A stretch of DNA of 64,000 nucleotides, taken from positions 1 through 64,000 of the forward strand of contig JAHQIW010000199.1 of the NCBI GenBank assembly GCA_019055375.1, in the 5' to 3' direction. A model generated the notes under the pieces. That model was not told the origin of the DNA. It ran no database searches and worked only from the letters and a program-made list of their open reading frames with translations. Position 1 is the first letter of the stretch, and every line of letters starts with the position of its first letter. The translations under genes were made by a program, and so were the position numbers. This document shows positions 52,480 to 64,000 of the stretch, one piece after another. The stretch is from Parelaphostrongylus tenuis (taxonomy: Eukaryota > Nematoda > Chromadorea > Rhabditida > Metastrongylidae).

Positions 52480-54900
52480 AATCTCGCCTGTGTGGTCGCA
52501 CTTGAAGACTTGCGCAGATGGACATTCGTGAAGCGCGGTGATGAACGGTCAATGCATGAGCTGCCCATCAAGGCATTACTTTGCTTTGTCCTGGTGGCTC
52601 TAGCCAGAAGTGCCCTTCTATACCCATGGCTAAAGCTAATAGGACATCCTCCAACATACCTTTGACAATAACGCGACTTGAAATAATAGAAATCGACGGA
52701 GGGATAGTGCGAAAGAAATTATGGGTCGACGCAATATTTAGTGAAATTTTGTTTCTTAGATGCATTTCACTACTTCTATGCTGGGATTTCTGAATGTCTG
52801 GAAAAGTTACACCTAATCCTGCTTTATAAGTTTTCCAGGAAGGTGTGAATAGGTCAGCATCCAACGATATTCATAGCGACCGTTTACTTGTGCATAATGA
52901 TGGAGGAATAACGTGGGTGCTGGGTCCATGAAATGGAATGGAAGAAGAACTGAGATTCCCACATAGCTATGGAAAACTAGGCATGTAAAATAGAGATCAA
53001 AATAGATATTGAATTGATTTTCGGTTCTTTCCCCTATCCTCACCCATATTCAGCTCTTTGTAGAAAAACGCGTTTTAGTTATTTGTAAGAATCTGGTAAC
53101 CATTCGATAGCTTAAATCTCAAGAATTTGAATCGCATTCTCATTTTTCAATCGGATTTCATAATCTGCCATAGTAGTAAGAATAAGATTTATTTCACTCA
53201 AGCATCTCCACTGGGCAACGCTTTTGCCTCAAAAATTCAGGAATCCTTCGATAGCTCAAATCTCGGCAAGCTCAGTGTTGCACTTTGTTTTATAAAGAAA
53301 CTTTGTACTACAATACAACACTGAAATTGAGAGTGCATTTCACACGCTGGCCCTTATGAATGGCGCTGCACGATCGATGCAAAGCAACCCTACACTCTAG
53401 CCGACAAGTGATGTGCGCCCAGTATGAAACCCAGCAATCTTCCAGATGTAAAAATGCACTAGAAAATTTTGTTAAAAACAAGCATAACACTGAAACTGTT
53501 GAGATTTATGCTATTGATTGGTTATTAAAAGTCTAAAAGAAAAGCTTCATCCGGATAAAATCTTGAGTGCGAAATGAAATTTCATCTTTACTATTACAGC
53601 GCTCACAAAGGCAGTTCAAGAAACATTGTACACCATTCATTCTAGTGATCTGAACCATCAACTTTTGACTATTAAAAGGCTAGAAAAAAGCAAAAAACAC
53701 TTTTTTAATAAGGCAAAAAATGGGTGGGGTGAGGGAAAAGAACCTGATTCAATTGAAAATGAACAAATATTATGGACTTTCAAAATTCAAGTTTCATCTG
53801 TGATGTATTTGGTTTTAGAATTTTGCTTATCTTCCAGTAAAAATTGATGGTAGATACTGATGAGGTTCTCTTTAGGTAGATTTGAAAGTGACTTGCACTG
53901 GAAAAAACATCCGTACTTTTATCAGATTTGAGTTTTTTTCTTTTTTCATCCCACCTGAAGAAGTATTAATGTTTGAAAAAGTACGCAAAAATAACGGAAA
54001 TGAAGCATAAAAAATTGCTATTAACGAGGTCATTAAAATAGCCAAATTGTGAAATTGTAAACGTGTCGACAAACTTCATATAATTCAACATAACTTTACA
54101 TTGTTATAACTGTCTTGATCTGATAACGTCAGGATCTGATAGAGAAAAGGTCGACATTTGTGATTAATGTCCTACATCTAATAAAGATTATGGGCTTCTC
54201 CTCAAGCTACTTCTATCACCTTTTGTATACCATTGACGTCGTGCTCGGTGATTCCGAAAATTACTGAATCTCTCAAAAGTTATGTTGAGATCACCAGTCG
54301 AGTTCGCATTCCATCCAAAGCAAACCAAATCAACATTTCTTGCATCAATTCTACAAGGACGCGTGTAGAGCAATGCCTAAGGATGTTTGCAATACATACA
54401 TGGGCCACTGGTTCGATCCTAAAATCTGACAGCGGCCAAATTGATACGTAACCTTCCTGAAAGATAAGAAAACTGCGCTGGCAAATTGCTACACAACAGC
54501 AGGCATTGTAATATAAAGTCGAGTAATCAATTCTCTATATGATACGGCGAACGAAAGTCGCATGTATATTCAGCGTTCCTATACTCATTTTTCTCTCAGT
54601 TCAATATAAGCTGTCAGTGCTGCAAGTTTTTCTTTAGGAAAGTTCAAGTGAAAGAAAACCATAGCAACCTTAGCGAGGTAACTCCGATTTCATCATCAAT
54701 CTAAGCTATCGTGTTTATGGAGACGCAAGATGAACTTCTTTGCACCTGTGGTCGTCTAAAACAGTACTCAAGGACTTGTACTTTCAAAGACCACAGTATT
54801 TCAGATGCAATCGAATGTAAACGACTTTATTAACATTCTTGCCATATAATTTCCATCATATAAAATCTAAAACGAACTACAAACAAAGAAGAATTCTTGC
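52480..54900. other. No supported gene
   Basis: A 98-codon minus-strand frame (52864-52568) has no recognisable family and lies next to repeat sequence. A remnant of the dispersed AT-rich repeat is at 53530-53620. Nothing else stands out. Confidence 0.4.
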
Positions 54901-54919
54901 ACTATGACTGAACCCCGGA

Positions 54920-55118
54920 ATGGGAGACAACGGAGATCATGGAAACTACAATAAAAGGTAAAAAGACTATTGTTCGTTGTCTGTCATCACTTGATTGTTC
55001 TTTGTTTTCTTTTAGACTCCAGCAGCGCGACCTCGTCCGTGCAGCACCTGAACGTCGTGAAATGATAGTCTGTACTAGATTGATTAGACGAAAAAAGAAA
55101 CCAGTTCTCACGTGTTGA
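54920..55118 (+). CDS. Possible two-exon small basic peptide gene
   Basis: Exon 54920-54957 (12 codons plus two bases) can join 55016-55118 through a 58-bp GTAAAA...TTTTAG intron, in phase, to give a 46-residue basic peptide ending RRKKKPVLTC. There is no signal peptide. The opposite strand is open across the same bases for 82 codons, so the coding strand is uncertain. This rests only on splice signals and phase. Confidence 0.22.
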
Positions 55119-55683
55119 GTAAAAACAGCAAAACATTCAGACAATGTCATTAATTATTTTAACGTATTCTTCTTTGATTCATCACTCATTTCGCTCATTA
55201 GAACCTTGTTGGCGCTATTTTTACCCAAACTGAGATTTGTTTCGCAAAAAAGTCGAATGGATTGTGGTGTCAAAATTCTCTGTTGAATAAAACTCATTTT
55301 TGACGTTAAAGTCCGGTAAATAAAGTTACGCGAATGCTGGGCATTCTTGTAGTTATATAATTCACTAATATGGATTTGGTAGTGAATACAAGCGAACATT
55401 GTGATTTTGACGACAACTTAAATGTCCAACTGGCTTGACGCCGTCTAGTGCTCTCAGATTAATTCCGTTAATGAGTGATAGCCGACAGCCACCGAATACG
55501 CTGAATCATCGCTGAAAACGGAAGAGCGAGGGAATTAATGATGTAGTGCGAACGCTCTTGCGAATGGAAATGGTAGCTGTATTTTGAGTGCACCCCATAT
55601 ACATCAAATTCCAAAATTTGCCCACTCTCAGCATTTTTGTGGTGATATTCATCAGAATATATTGAAACACTCCGAATTCAGAA

Positions 55684-55880
55684 AACGCGTAGTGCAGTGG
55701 TCAGATATGCCTGATAACAAGCACGAAGTCCTTGGTTCACCTTCAGACTAACAAAGCTCCTTATGTGTACGGGGTCGGCAAATTTCATACAGGATTTGTG
55801 TAGGGGAATAAAAGTAGTGACTTAACACACCGGTAGGCCGTCACAGGTCTTTGCTTATGTCAAATATACATTCAAACACT
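55684..55880 (+). mobile_element. Diverged SINE copy
   Basis: GCGTAGTGCAGTGGTCAGAT at the head, GGGGTCGGCAAATTTCATAC and GGTAGGCCGTCACAGG in the body. It is clearly older than the 26.8-kb copy. Confidence 0.55.
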
Positions 55881-55894
55881 TATAACGTGACAAG

Positions 55895-56285
55895 GATACA
55901 ACATGTTTCGAGCCGTTAGGTCTAGTGCTATATTGTTACGTCCTACCGGGCTCATCAGTAGCACCCTCCCTCGGTTCAGCCGATCCTCTGAAGCTAAATT
56001 ATCCTCTATAGGAATCGACGCCGAGTAATAAGTCACCGTAAGTCACAAAAAGCTGTAGTAAGGAGGTGTCAAACACCCACATTAAGTTACGAATGGAGTC
56101 AGATGCAGGGCACATTTATAAGGGATTGGTTAAGAGTGGAAGCTCTTCCTCTGCTGACTGTGCTAAAGTCAACCAAACTAATGCAAGGCTTTAAGAAGGC
56201 GGATCGCCGAAACGTCAGCCGAACTTCTACGACTAATTTACCAACCTCGCTTCAGCTAATCAGAGAAGTTTTCTCGATTTTCATA
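55895..56285 (+). repeat. Dispersed repeat, probably retroelement-derived
   Basis: TTAGGTCTAGTGCTATATTG and CATCAGTAGCACCCTCCCTC match the insertion at 31.2-31.5 kb. Further on, AAGGCGGATCGCCGAAACGTCAGCC resembles 52390-52420 beside the Penelope-like fragments. Confidence 0.5.
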
Positions 56286-56597
56286 TAACAAACTAATTCA
56301 GTTCTGCCCTTCTTTATGATGTAGTAACGACAGGACTTGAAAATAATGCTCAAATGTTCCTATTAACAAATAGCGCACAGTACGGACTCCATAGCACCCG
56401 TAGGTATATCATTTTGATTTTCAACAACCATTTTTAAGTTTCTTAGGTACTTCCCACCTATTGAATAGATTAATAAAACAAAGATTCTAAGAAATCAATC
56501 AGCCATGACGTTACTGATTATTGATTACTAAATACATACTGATTTGAACGCGCCACTATGATTGCTCAGTATGTCACATATCAAAGATGGACTTACA

Positions 56598-57050
56598 TCA
56601 GCTAGCCGTAGTCGCCGAAATTCTCTGAAAAACGATGTTTCCTTCACCATCATGTACAAAATTTGCAGACTTGTCCGCTTTGAATGTTTCATATCTGTAA
56701 GCTTTGTTTAACGACGTTATCAATGTTACTCGTTTATCAAAGAAGAAGAAATTCTCAAGAAAAAGACAACTCACTCAGCAACTTTTGGATTCGGTGGTTC
56801 AACACCGTATGGTACAGCTTTCGAGATGAACTCCATCAATCGTTGACTTTTGATTTCGGTATTTTTCTTCATCATAGTCTCGAATAACTCCATCAATGGC
56901 TTATTTTGACCGTCTGAAAACAAAGAATCACGAGGAAAATGTCCAAGTTCGGTTTAGCTCTTGTTTCCAAGCAAGTAGAAATAATAAAATCAAGTTACCT
57001 TTCACGAAAAGCAGTAGGCTGATTAGAAGAAATTTTGTTGGATTTATCAT
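56598..57050 (-). CDS. Small secreted protein of unknown function, three exons
   Basis: On the minus strand: exon 1 57050-56999 (ATG at 57050-57048), exon 2 56913-56775, exon 3 56694-56598 (stop TGA at 56600-56598). Donors are GTAACT and GTGAGT; acceptors are TTTTCAG and CTTACAG. Phases agree (1, 2), giving 95 residues. Residues 1-17 are a signal peptide with a LLISLLLF core. The mature part is charged, cysteine-free and mostly helical in appearance at first (a MELFETMMKK segment), then PPNPK, then a FVHDGEG turn near the end. I do not recognise the family. A GTAAGT sits one base after the stop, so a further splice form cannot be excluded. No polyadenylation signal is obvious. The gene would be missed by simple ORF finding because every exon is short. 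Confidence 0.7.
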
Positions 57051-57965
57051 AATTTATATAATATATAATTACAATTGCACTGCACGACTATGTGTGCACG
57101 AGCGGAGGAGATGATTGCGTGGGCATTTTATAATCTTTTTATGTCTTCATTCACATTGATAAATGACCGCGACGACAAGACGTCATGATGGGTGGAGTAG
57201 CGCAGTGGTGAACCAATCGTGGACTCGGTGATGAGGTCAACCAATCACATTGTGGCCAAACGGGACACCTCCGTTGTCGACATTCGGGTGATCATTGACT
57301 TCAGCCTGAGATGAGATGAATATCTATTCAACGAGAAATCAACGAGATCAATGATAACATATCACTGCGCTAAAAATAGTATCTCTTCTCGTTGTGCCTA
57401 ATTCTTTCTTCCCTCCAGAAATGTTTACATTTTATCGTCGGAATAGATTAATAACTGTGCTGTCATTGTAAATAAGATCAGAGACCTACATCATAAACGT
57501 GTGATAAACTGAGGTTGGCAAGATGAGGTTAAACGAGTTGAGAAGTATAGTAAAAGGCCACTTGACTTGCATCTAACATTTAACGTCTAGCATTTGCGTC
57601 ATTTATGAAAATAATAGAGTGTGCTTTCTTGCGATTATCTACGGCTGTTTATCGTAAAGTATAGAAAAGAGTTGTATAACCATTGAAGAATTGAAACGTA
57701 GACTTTTACTTTCGAATTGCTAAGTAGAAATCATTCAAATGGTGTTCTTTTCAAGTCCGTCGCGTGTCGACCAGAACACACAAGACGGGCTGTAATTGCC
57801 ACAAGTTGAAACTGAACCATAAACCAAAGAAAAAAAATAAACAATGATGGAAAGCTTGTGAAAAGTGCACACTTGCTTGACAGCAGAAGATTTGGATCAC
57901 TTACGCGAAAATCTTACAATGCAATACAATAAACCTAAATATGATTTCGATTTCTTACAATATTG

Positions 57966-58672
57966 TTAGGTTGCAGTAAAAAGTTCCTCAACACCCGCTG
58001 AGTATTCAAAGTTTATACATCAATCCAATAAAAAACAAACGATTGGTCTCCAAAATAAAGATCATCATTATCCATGTTTTATGCCAACGATGTGCAAAAT
58101 GTGTCCAAAATACATTTTTGGGTTTGAAATCAAAGAGACTCTTGATATGTCTCCTCAGCTTGATCAAATGTTTCGAATCGCCGGAACGCATAATCGGACG
58201 GCGCAGCATCTAGATTGTAGGCTGGGTGCAACAAGACCTTAACTCCGTTCAATTCGTCGAACTTTTCTGTAGTATTCTTTGCGGTGTGAGGTCGGAACAT
58301 TGTGTTGCTGAAGCAGCGCGCTTTCGACAAATCAATGCCAGGTACTTTTCTTTCAGTGCATCGTAGACTCGATCCAGGTGCTTGCAGTATGATTTGGCAT
58401 TGATGAGGTGATCATTTGGAACAATTTCGGGATGCAAAACGCTTTGAAAATCCCACCAAACGCGCGATATGATCCTTCGGCGAAACGGATTTAGCCGTGC
58501 AACTGATAGCGGAGCTTGGCCATTTGAAATCTAAACTTTGCTTCGATCGTGATTTGAGGAATATGAAAATATTTCTGCGATATTCCATGAGCTTACAATA
58601 ACCGATACTGTGTAAAACAAACACAAAATCTAAATTTTTTGCGGGCATTGAAGAACATTTTTCTCAACCTGC
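57966..58672 (-). mobile_element. Mariner relic of a second subfamily
   Basis: The TIRs are TTAGGTTGCAGTAAAAAGTT and, reversed, AGGTTGAGAAAAATGTTC. The minus strand retains a degraded DNxxPHTA region (FRPHTAKNTTEKFDELNG) and the third-motif region (YNLDAAPSDYAF). Intact mariners have YSPDLAPSDYHLF here. Confidence 0.8.
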
Positions 58673-59400
58673 TATCAAGCACGATATCTGATTTTTTCAC
58701 ATGGGTGGAGTTGGAAGACCCAACAATCTCCAAAACTATAAAAAAAACACTTTTGAACTTTAGTGAATACTTGTAAAGCCGAGATCTAAACCTAAACAAT
58801 GATATATGCTAGAAGATAAGCAAAATAAGGAGAAAGAAAAAATTCTGAGAGATGAGATGACAAAGGCGATCGCAGCGGTCGCTGGATGCAAACCAGATAA
58901 TCGTAGGATGCGTATGGCCACTTACCGAACATTGTACGCAGTCGAAATGGGTACAGTATGGATAACTTTGCCATTTGAATTCATCAAGTAGTAATCAATC
59001 GACGCTCAGAGATAACTTGCACATATAGCAAAATGATCGGGTAGCATATTTTGAGTCTTTCATGAGATCTTCTTATGGTATTTATACACCACAAGACACG
59101 TGTTTTGGCATTACAGACTCATCAGCTGCACTGTGAGTTTCCGCTCAGTGGCAGTTCCGTAAAGACATCTTCTCTACATAGAGGGACCTATGCCAAGTAT
59201 TCAAACCTGCGGTTAAGTGAAAAATCACCCACCAGACAGTATTGTACACTCGATTATGTTATCAGAGTACATCATTTTGAGCAGGGTTTCAAATACATTC
59301 GAAAAGAGAGGTAAGACAATCATATTTTACCAGCCACGAGCACAGTGTACCACACTGCCTGTTGAGTGATTTTTTCATCTAACAGCACGCGTAACTATTG

Positions 59401-59972
59401 GGTTGGAAAAAAAATTTCCATTGTTTGGATGGGAATGCCGTTTCTTCGCATGAATCGTGTGTGATTTTCATGTGATATCATTTGAAAAGTCTACTTCTTG
59501 TGCATCTATTGATATGTAATTTGTCTATATTTGCTGCAGATACCCAAAATAGAATAGAAGTACCCAGAATGTTCGTGCGAAAGCGCCCTTATTTCAGCGA
59601 GATAACGCAAAAACCACACACAACTGAAAAGACCAAGGCAAAGTTTGAGGAATTGGACGAGTTGAGATTCTACCTCATCCCTCTATAGTCCGGACGTTGC
59701 TCCATCTGATTACGGCCTTTTCCGATCAATGCAACACTTTTTGGAAGGTCGTAGATTTGAATCTTTCGATGAAGTTGATGAAGCATGTCAAGAGTTCTTT
59801 GATTCAAAGTCGAAGGAGTGGTACTTCGATCAGATCCGAAACCTGTCGGACCGATGGCAAAAAGTGGTGGATAATGATGGCCTGTATTTTGAAGAATAGT
59901 TGCTGCTGTTTGTTGTCTGAATTATGCATAAATTTTGAATGTTTTATCAAACGATGGAAATCTGCGGACGTT
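59401..59972 (+). mobile_element. Second copy of the same mariner, more deleted
   Basis: It starts TTGGGTTGGAAAAAAAATTT and shares CGCATGAATCGTGTGTGATT with the 43.8-44.5 kb copy. The transposase remnant includes SDYGLFRSMQHFLEGRRFES in a shifted frame (about 59700-59760). The right end keeps ATGTTTTATCAAACGATGG but the last TIR bases are replaced by other repeat sequence. Confidence 0.8.
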
Positions 59973-60159
59973 GGTTTTGTTGTATAGAGATTATCCTCTA
60001 TGGGAGACTGTCTGAACCGCAAAGCACTACCAACTGACGAGGCTGGGAGCCCGAAACATGTATCTTGCACTGTATAATTGCGATATAGGACCTCATGAAA
60101 GGCCCAAAGTAGGTTAGAAGATTATATCGGAAGCATTAACCAAAATTGAAAACAGAATC

Positions 60160-60365
60160 TGAATCTCTTATGAAGTGTGCAGTGATAAATACACCTGTCA
60201 AACGGGTAAGCCACGCTGTGTCCATATAAAAGAACACCGAGCCGGCATGCTTGTAGCTAAAATAAACACCCTATTGGACTCGCATATGACAGAGACACAT
60301 AAGGGTGAGGATTTTGAAGCAGAACTCATCATTATCGCACAGGGCTATAAAACCTTGGCGTAAGA
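60160..60365 (+). mobile_element. GIY-YIG endonuclease fragment of a Penelope-like element
   Basis: The frame contains DKYTCQTGKPRCVHIKEHRA and HMTETHKGEDFEAELI, matching the end of GIY-YIG domains (with YTCQTG in place of YIGxTG). It is an isolated fragment beside a mariner relic. Confidence 0.6.
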
Positions 60366-60369
60366 GATT

Positions 60370-62200
60370 CTCGAAGTTTTTCGAACAAATTCCATGAATT
60401 CAAACATGAATTGCAGGGAGGAATGTTGTTTTGATCTTTGAGGTGCATTAGCAGCCTATGTGAACTGATAAAGTGCTGTGCAATCCTAGCAAACAGAAAA
60501 TAACATCTAGCTCTATTGATGAAAACACGAGAAGTCTAGTTCAACCTTTGTTTTTTCCGGTGTATTTCTACTTAAAACCATTTATTTTCCCATTTTATTT
60601 CCAATTTCCTCTCGAAATTTCAATATGAGAAAATTTGTACAATAAAAATTTGGAACTTCACTATAACATCGTATACACCGCCCTCAGCAAAACAACGAAA
60701 CCCCGCTCATTAAGGTTCCCACTCGCAGACCTGGTATTTCTTTTTGGAATAAATCAAAGTCCGCTCTTGTTAAGCCTCTGTATGAAAATAGAAAACTGTC
60801 TCATGAACTGTGCTCGATTAAGTACTTGATTCGTACGAACTTGACACTTTTCTTTCAAAATTGATGGCTGATATGCCAGCGACTTCGTCTTCTTTAGAAT
60901 CGTTTAGCCAATTGCATGGCAAAGATCACTTGTGTGTTTTCACACGTTACGTAAAAATTCATAGCATCTGACAGACATGGTGCTTAAGGGTCTCATAACA
61001 CACCGGTACCACTCCCATTTCAGTAATTTAGCAGCTCTGGGGAAGGTGTAATGTTCTGAAAATACATCAACCTCACCCAGGTCTTTAAAAGAGGGCAGCT
61101 TCGCGAGATGGTTAAAAGTGGGTGGCTAATGTGCCACAAAAAAAGGTCACCGTTTTAGAAGGCATGGCTCTACTTGAAAATTTCTCTCAGTTGAGAAAAG
61201 ACCTCTACCTTCTTTAATCGACTGTTTATTACAAACCTCCAAAACATTCATATATAGTCTTTGAGAATGTTTTAGCAGTCTTTTTGAGCCTTGGCTACAA
61301 AAATAGGCAACAGAGTCGGCATTTACGAGATTTGTAACGAAACAGTCTGTTGGAGAGAGTATTATATCATCATATTCCAGCCGCAGGGCGTCGGCTGTAA
61401 ATAAACATTGCCAGTGATATTCTCCCTTGATGAGAGTTTATTTATCAATCTTCGGTACTCAATCCTTACGTTAGGGGCGAGTGGCCGAGAAAATGGTCGT
61501 TGCTGACGGCGAAATCGTCGAAACACGCGTTTGCCGATTCTATTGCCACGAATGAATTTGTACCTAAACCGCGAACAAGACGGCTAAGAACATTCTGAAA
61601 GACTACATGGAAAAAATACTTTTTCTTAAAAAGACTTTTATGGAAGAAAAGAGAGGATCTTCTTGGGAAGAACTGGGCCGGGAAAACATTTCTAATGGAT
61701 TTGGATAACTGGTCTTTTCTGCGTTTTTGAGAATTTTTACCTTGATTATTGCTATCTAAGCAAAAATGATGTAAACTGAAGGATAAATTTTTTTTTTGAT
61801 TCTCATAAATGTTTTCAAAGAAAAAATCATTTTATTCTCAGAAGCATTACTGAACAATCTCTATTTGAGTGATGGGTAAACGTTCGCGATAGAGAATGTG
61901 TCGAACTTGCATAATTATATTTATTATGTAGGTCATATCATATGGAATAATTAGTGGAAATGTTGCTTAAGCTAAAAAGTCACAGTGATTGGTGGCGTTC
62001 TACGGGACACATATGCTATCACTGGTGTGCCGTGCCCCGTGCAAAGGACGCCACTTACGCAACAGTGAGCAGCAGATAGTAACCTGATGATTAATGGCAC
62101 CATTATCTGTCACCATGACTGCTTCTAAGCCTATATCGGCCTGCCGTTCCAAACCGTTGACTGTTGGTTGTTGACAGATCGTCACATTTATGTCGCAGAA
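60370..62200. other. No supported gene
   Basis: AT-rich sequence with no clear exon. Around 62130-62175, CGTTCCAAACCGTTGACTGT matches, inverted, a segment near 48730-48755, marking another low-copy repeat. Confidence 0.4.
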
Positions 62201-62217
62201 AAAATGATGGCAGACAG

Positions 62218-62290
62218 AGCTCAGTTGGTGCGATGGTTAGCGCATGCCTCTGGAAAAATGCAGGTTCGAATCCTGTCCAATGTTCTAAGA
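62218..62290 (+). repeat. Orphan tRNA-like segment
   Basis: GCTCAGTTGGTGCGATGGTTAG resembles a D arm and GCAGGTTCGAATCCTGTC is a perfect 5-bp T arm with a B box. The ends do not pair as an acceptor stem, so it is tRNA-derived rather than a gene. Confidence 0.45.
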
Positions 62291-62366
62291 TATTTTTAAT
62301 ACTCAGCAATGTTGACTATTTTCTGATTTCATATGCTCTTTACTATAGATGCATCTACTTACAGCA

Positions 62367-62615
62367 AATCACTGTCGTTGATTTGTTGCGTAGGCGTGAG
62401 TTTTACCAGGTAGTGCGTTTAATTTCGTCAACACATCAAACGTCACTAACCGTATTTCTCAAGCAATTTCACTCTAACTTGCCGTATGAGACCGAGCAAT
62501 GGCAAGGTCATTCAAGCACCTAGAAAGTACCCTGAGGACTTACGAAGCCGATCTCGATGCAAAAGGCAAAAGGCAAGAAGCAGAACTAAGACAGCGTGCG
62601 CATAGAAAGAACTAA
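62367..62615 (+). pseudogene. Possible broken exon with frame change at about 62500
   Basis: After an ACTTACAG acceptor, 62367-62523 reads as a plausible helical segment (starting QITVVDLLRRREFY) that stops at 62521-62523. An overlapping frame from ATG 62499 to TAA 62615 continues with an Arg/Glu-rich coiled-coil-like stretch of 38 codons. A one-base slip near 62495-62505 would fuse the two. It could be a pseudogene, a sequencing error like that in tubulin, or chance. Confidence 0.25.
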
Positions 62616-63223
62616 AGAGCACACCAGGTACAAATTTGAAAATGCTTAATGCGCGATGGAGCAGTTTATCGTAGTGGTAGCCGAAGTACGGGAAAGTTCA
62701 GCACACCCGGAAACGAAGAGGTGCAACGCAGCTTCGATGCACCGTCGATGTGATGTGCCCTACGTAATCTTGCCATCGCTTTATCAAGATGAGAAGCAGC
62801 TTTCAGAAAAGCAATAGAAAAATTCACTCACGACTAGCAATCTGATTCCTTTAGTAGCCTAGTTCTCTTTCCTTCATATGAAATGAAAAAGGATGCATCT
62901 GTTTTTCATCGGTTCTCCTTTCTTAAGTCTGATACGCTACTTCGCCATTGAAGAATAGAACAACACTTGGTCCGGATAAAATACAACTGTCGCACCTGAA
63001 AAATTTCCTCCTCAGTTCTCACCACATACTGCCTTAGCTCTTCAGTTATATTTTGTCATAATGCAGGGTTTCCAATCGATGGGAAACCGACAAAGCTGTT
63101 TTACCCTTTGAAAAGAAAAATAAATTTTGATGGCATAGACACCAGCCACTCAATTTATCTTTTTTCTGCCGTTTACAATTTATTCATTCAAGCAATCGCC
63201 AACACAATTCACCCAACACTATA

Positions 63224-63399
63224 TGAGAGACAGCCTTGTGTATAGGCATGTTCAGGAAAACGATTTAGTAGTGGGTACCTCGGATGACGAGCAAAACACA
63301 AAATCATCGACTCGATGATTTTGTGTTTTGCTCGTCATCCGAGGTACCCACTACTAAATCGTTTTCCTGAACATTGCCTATACACAAGGCTGTCTCTCA
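63224..63399. repeat. Almost perfect palindrome, arms 87 and 88 bp
   Basis: The left arm 63224-63310 and right arm 63312-63399 are reverse complements with one single-base indel (GGCATG versus CAATGCC) and one central base. It contains no recognised TIR transposon motif or tRNA-like part. Confidence 0.9.
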
Positions 63400-63637
63400 T
63401 AAGGCCTAGAAGAAAGTTATGATGCCGAAGGAATGAGCAAAAGAACCCACTAGATCACTCTTGTATGCAAGAAGGAAAAGAGGAATTATTACTGGTACCA
63501 TCCATGTTCATTTGATGATCAACACAACGATAGCTGACAAATAATGCAGGTCATCGTATGCTTAATTCGTAGGAATTTATTGATAGGCTCATCAATCATA
63601 TATTCTTTGCTGACTGAGCCATTCTCCCGTATATGTT

Positions 63638-63829
63638 ATGCTACAAATTCTTCAGCTAATATTTCTACTCTTTTCGTCTTCTGCAAAACCACTGGTCCGA
63701 GTAGAAGTCCCACCTTCGTTCGCCCACGTTGTGGTGTTCGCTTACGCTCTTTTTCAAATCGAGTCTTCTTCGAAGAAGCACGTTCAAATGAAAACCTCGT
63801 TCAACATTGTTCGTTTTTTTACAGGATAG
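63638..63829 (+). CDS. Possible first exon of a secreted protein
   Basis: An ATG at 63638 opens a frame with a hydrophobic start (LQILQLIFLLFSSSA) resembling a signal peptide with a cleavage site near residue 17, followed by about 40 mixed residues. The frame runs to a TTTTTTACAG acceptor-like sequence, so the real exon may end earlier. The rest would lie near or beyond the window edge. Unrecognised. Confidence 0.25.
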   Translation: MLQILQLIFLLFSSSAKPLVRVEVPPSFAHVVVFAYALFQIESSSKKHVQMKTSFNIVRFFTG

Positions 63830-64000
63830 CATGGTGATAATGATTGTACATTGATAATATTTGTTTTTCATTTGGCAGTTTATCATGTGAAAGTTGGTAT
63901 AATTGTTGCCTTCAAGAGCTTTATAATGAATCGATAGTCGACTCCTTAACTTCGGAGTTACTACTCAATTATGTATTCTTCAGCCATTGAGCCAGTTTAA

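Overview
The window looks like nuclear DNA of a parasitic nematode, most likely a clade V strongylid (hookworm or relative). The evidence is one clear nine-exon beta-tubulin gene with short nematode-style introns, 3' splice acceptors a few bases upstream of start codons (as in spliced-leader trans-splicing), and a dense load of Tc1/mariner relics, Penelope-like retroelement pieces, tRNA-headed SINEs and fold-back MITEs. There are no operons, ribosome binding sites or long bacterial ORFs. The species cannot be named from the sequence alone.

Layout. 1-7.6 kb: no recognisable host gene; fragments of dispersed repeats and one degraded Tc1/mariner-like transposase (about 4.6-5.4 kb). 7.6-13.05 kb: a compositionally odd block, opened by a G-rich tract, mostly with C exceeding G on the + strand and with none of the repeat families found elsewhere; it could be foreign, satellite-like or poor-quality sequence. 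13-28 kb: gene-poor, with fold-back MITEs, a 690-bp element with long terminal inverted repeats, a nested mariner-type element, SINEs and tRNA-like inverted-repeat elements. 28.5-34.8 kb: GC-rich promoter region and the beta-tubulin gene (+), whose introns 1 and 5 are filled with repeats; exon 2 carries one extra A that breaks the frame. 35-37 kb: mariner relic and SINE. 37.08-45.67 kb (+): a spliced, secreted, cysteine-rich protein gene, possibly a chondroitin-proteoglycan-4-type protein, with a 6.1-kb second intron holding SINEs, MITEs, a Tc1-like pseudogene and a mariner. 46-56 kb: a MITE, a tRNA-like element and several Penelope-like pieces in both orientations. 56.6-57.05 kb (-): a compact three-exon gene for a 95-residue secreted protein of unknown function. 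57-64 kb: two more mariner relics, a GIY-YIG fragment, a nearly perfect 88-bp palindrome and weak candidate exons.

The three supported genes show no obvious functional link. The most unusual theme is a set of inverted-repeat elements whose arms are tRNA-like cloverleaves with good Pol III A and B boxes. They occur beside a separate tRNA-headed SINE family, one copy of which has a perfect 10-bp target-site duplication. All coordinates come from reading the sequence by eye; exon edges rest on GT/AG signals, reading phase and protein similarity.
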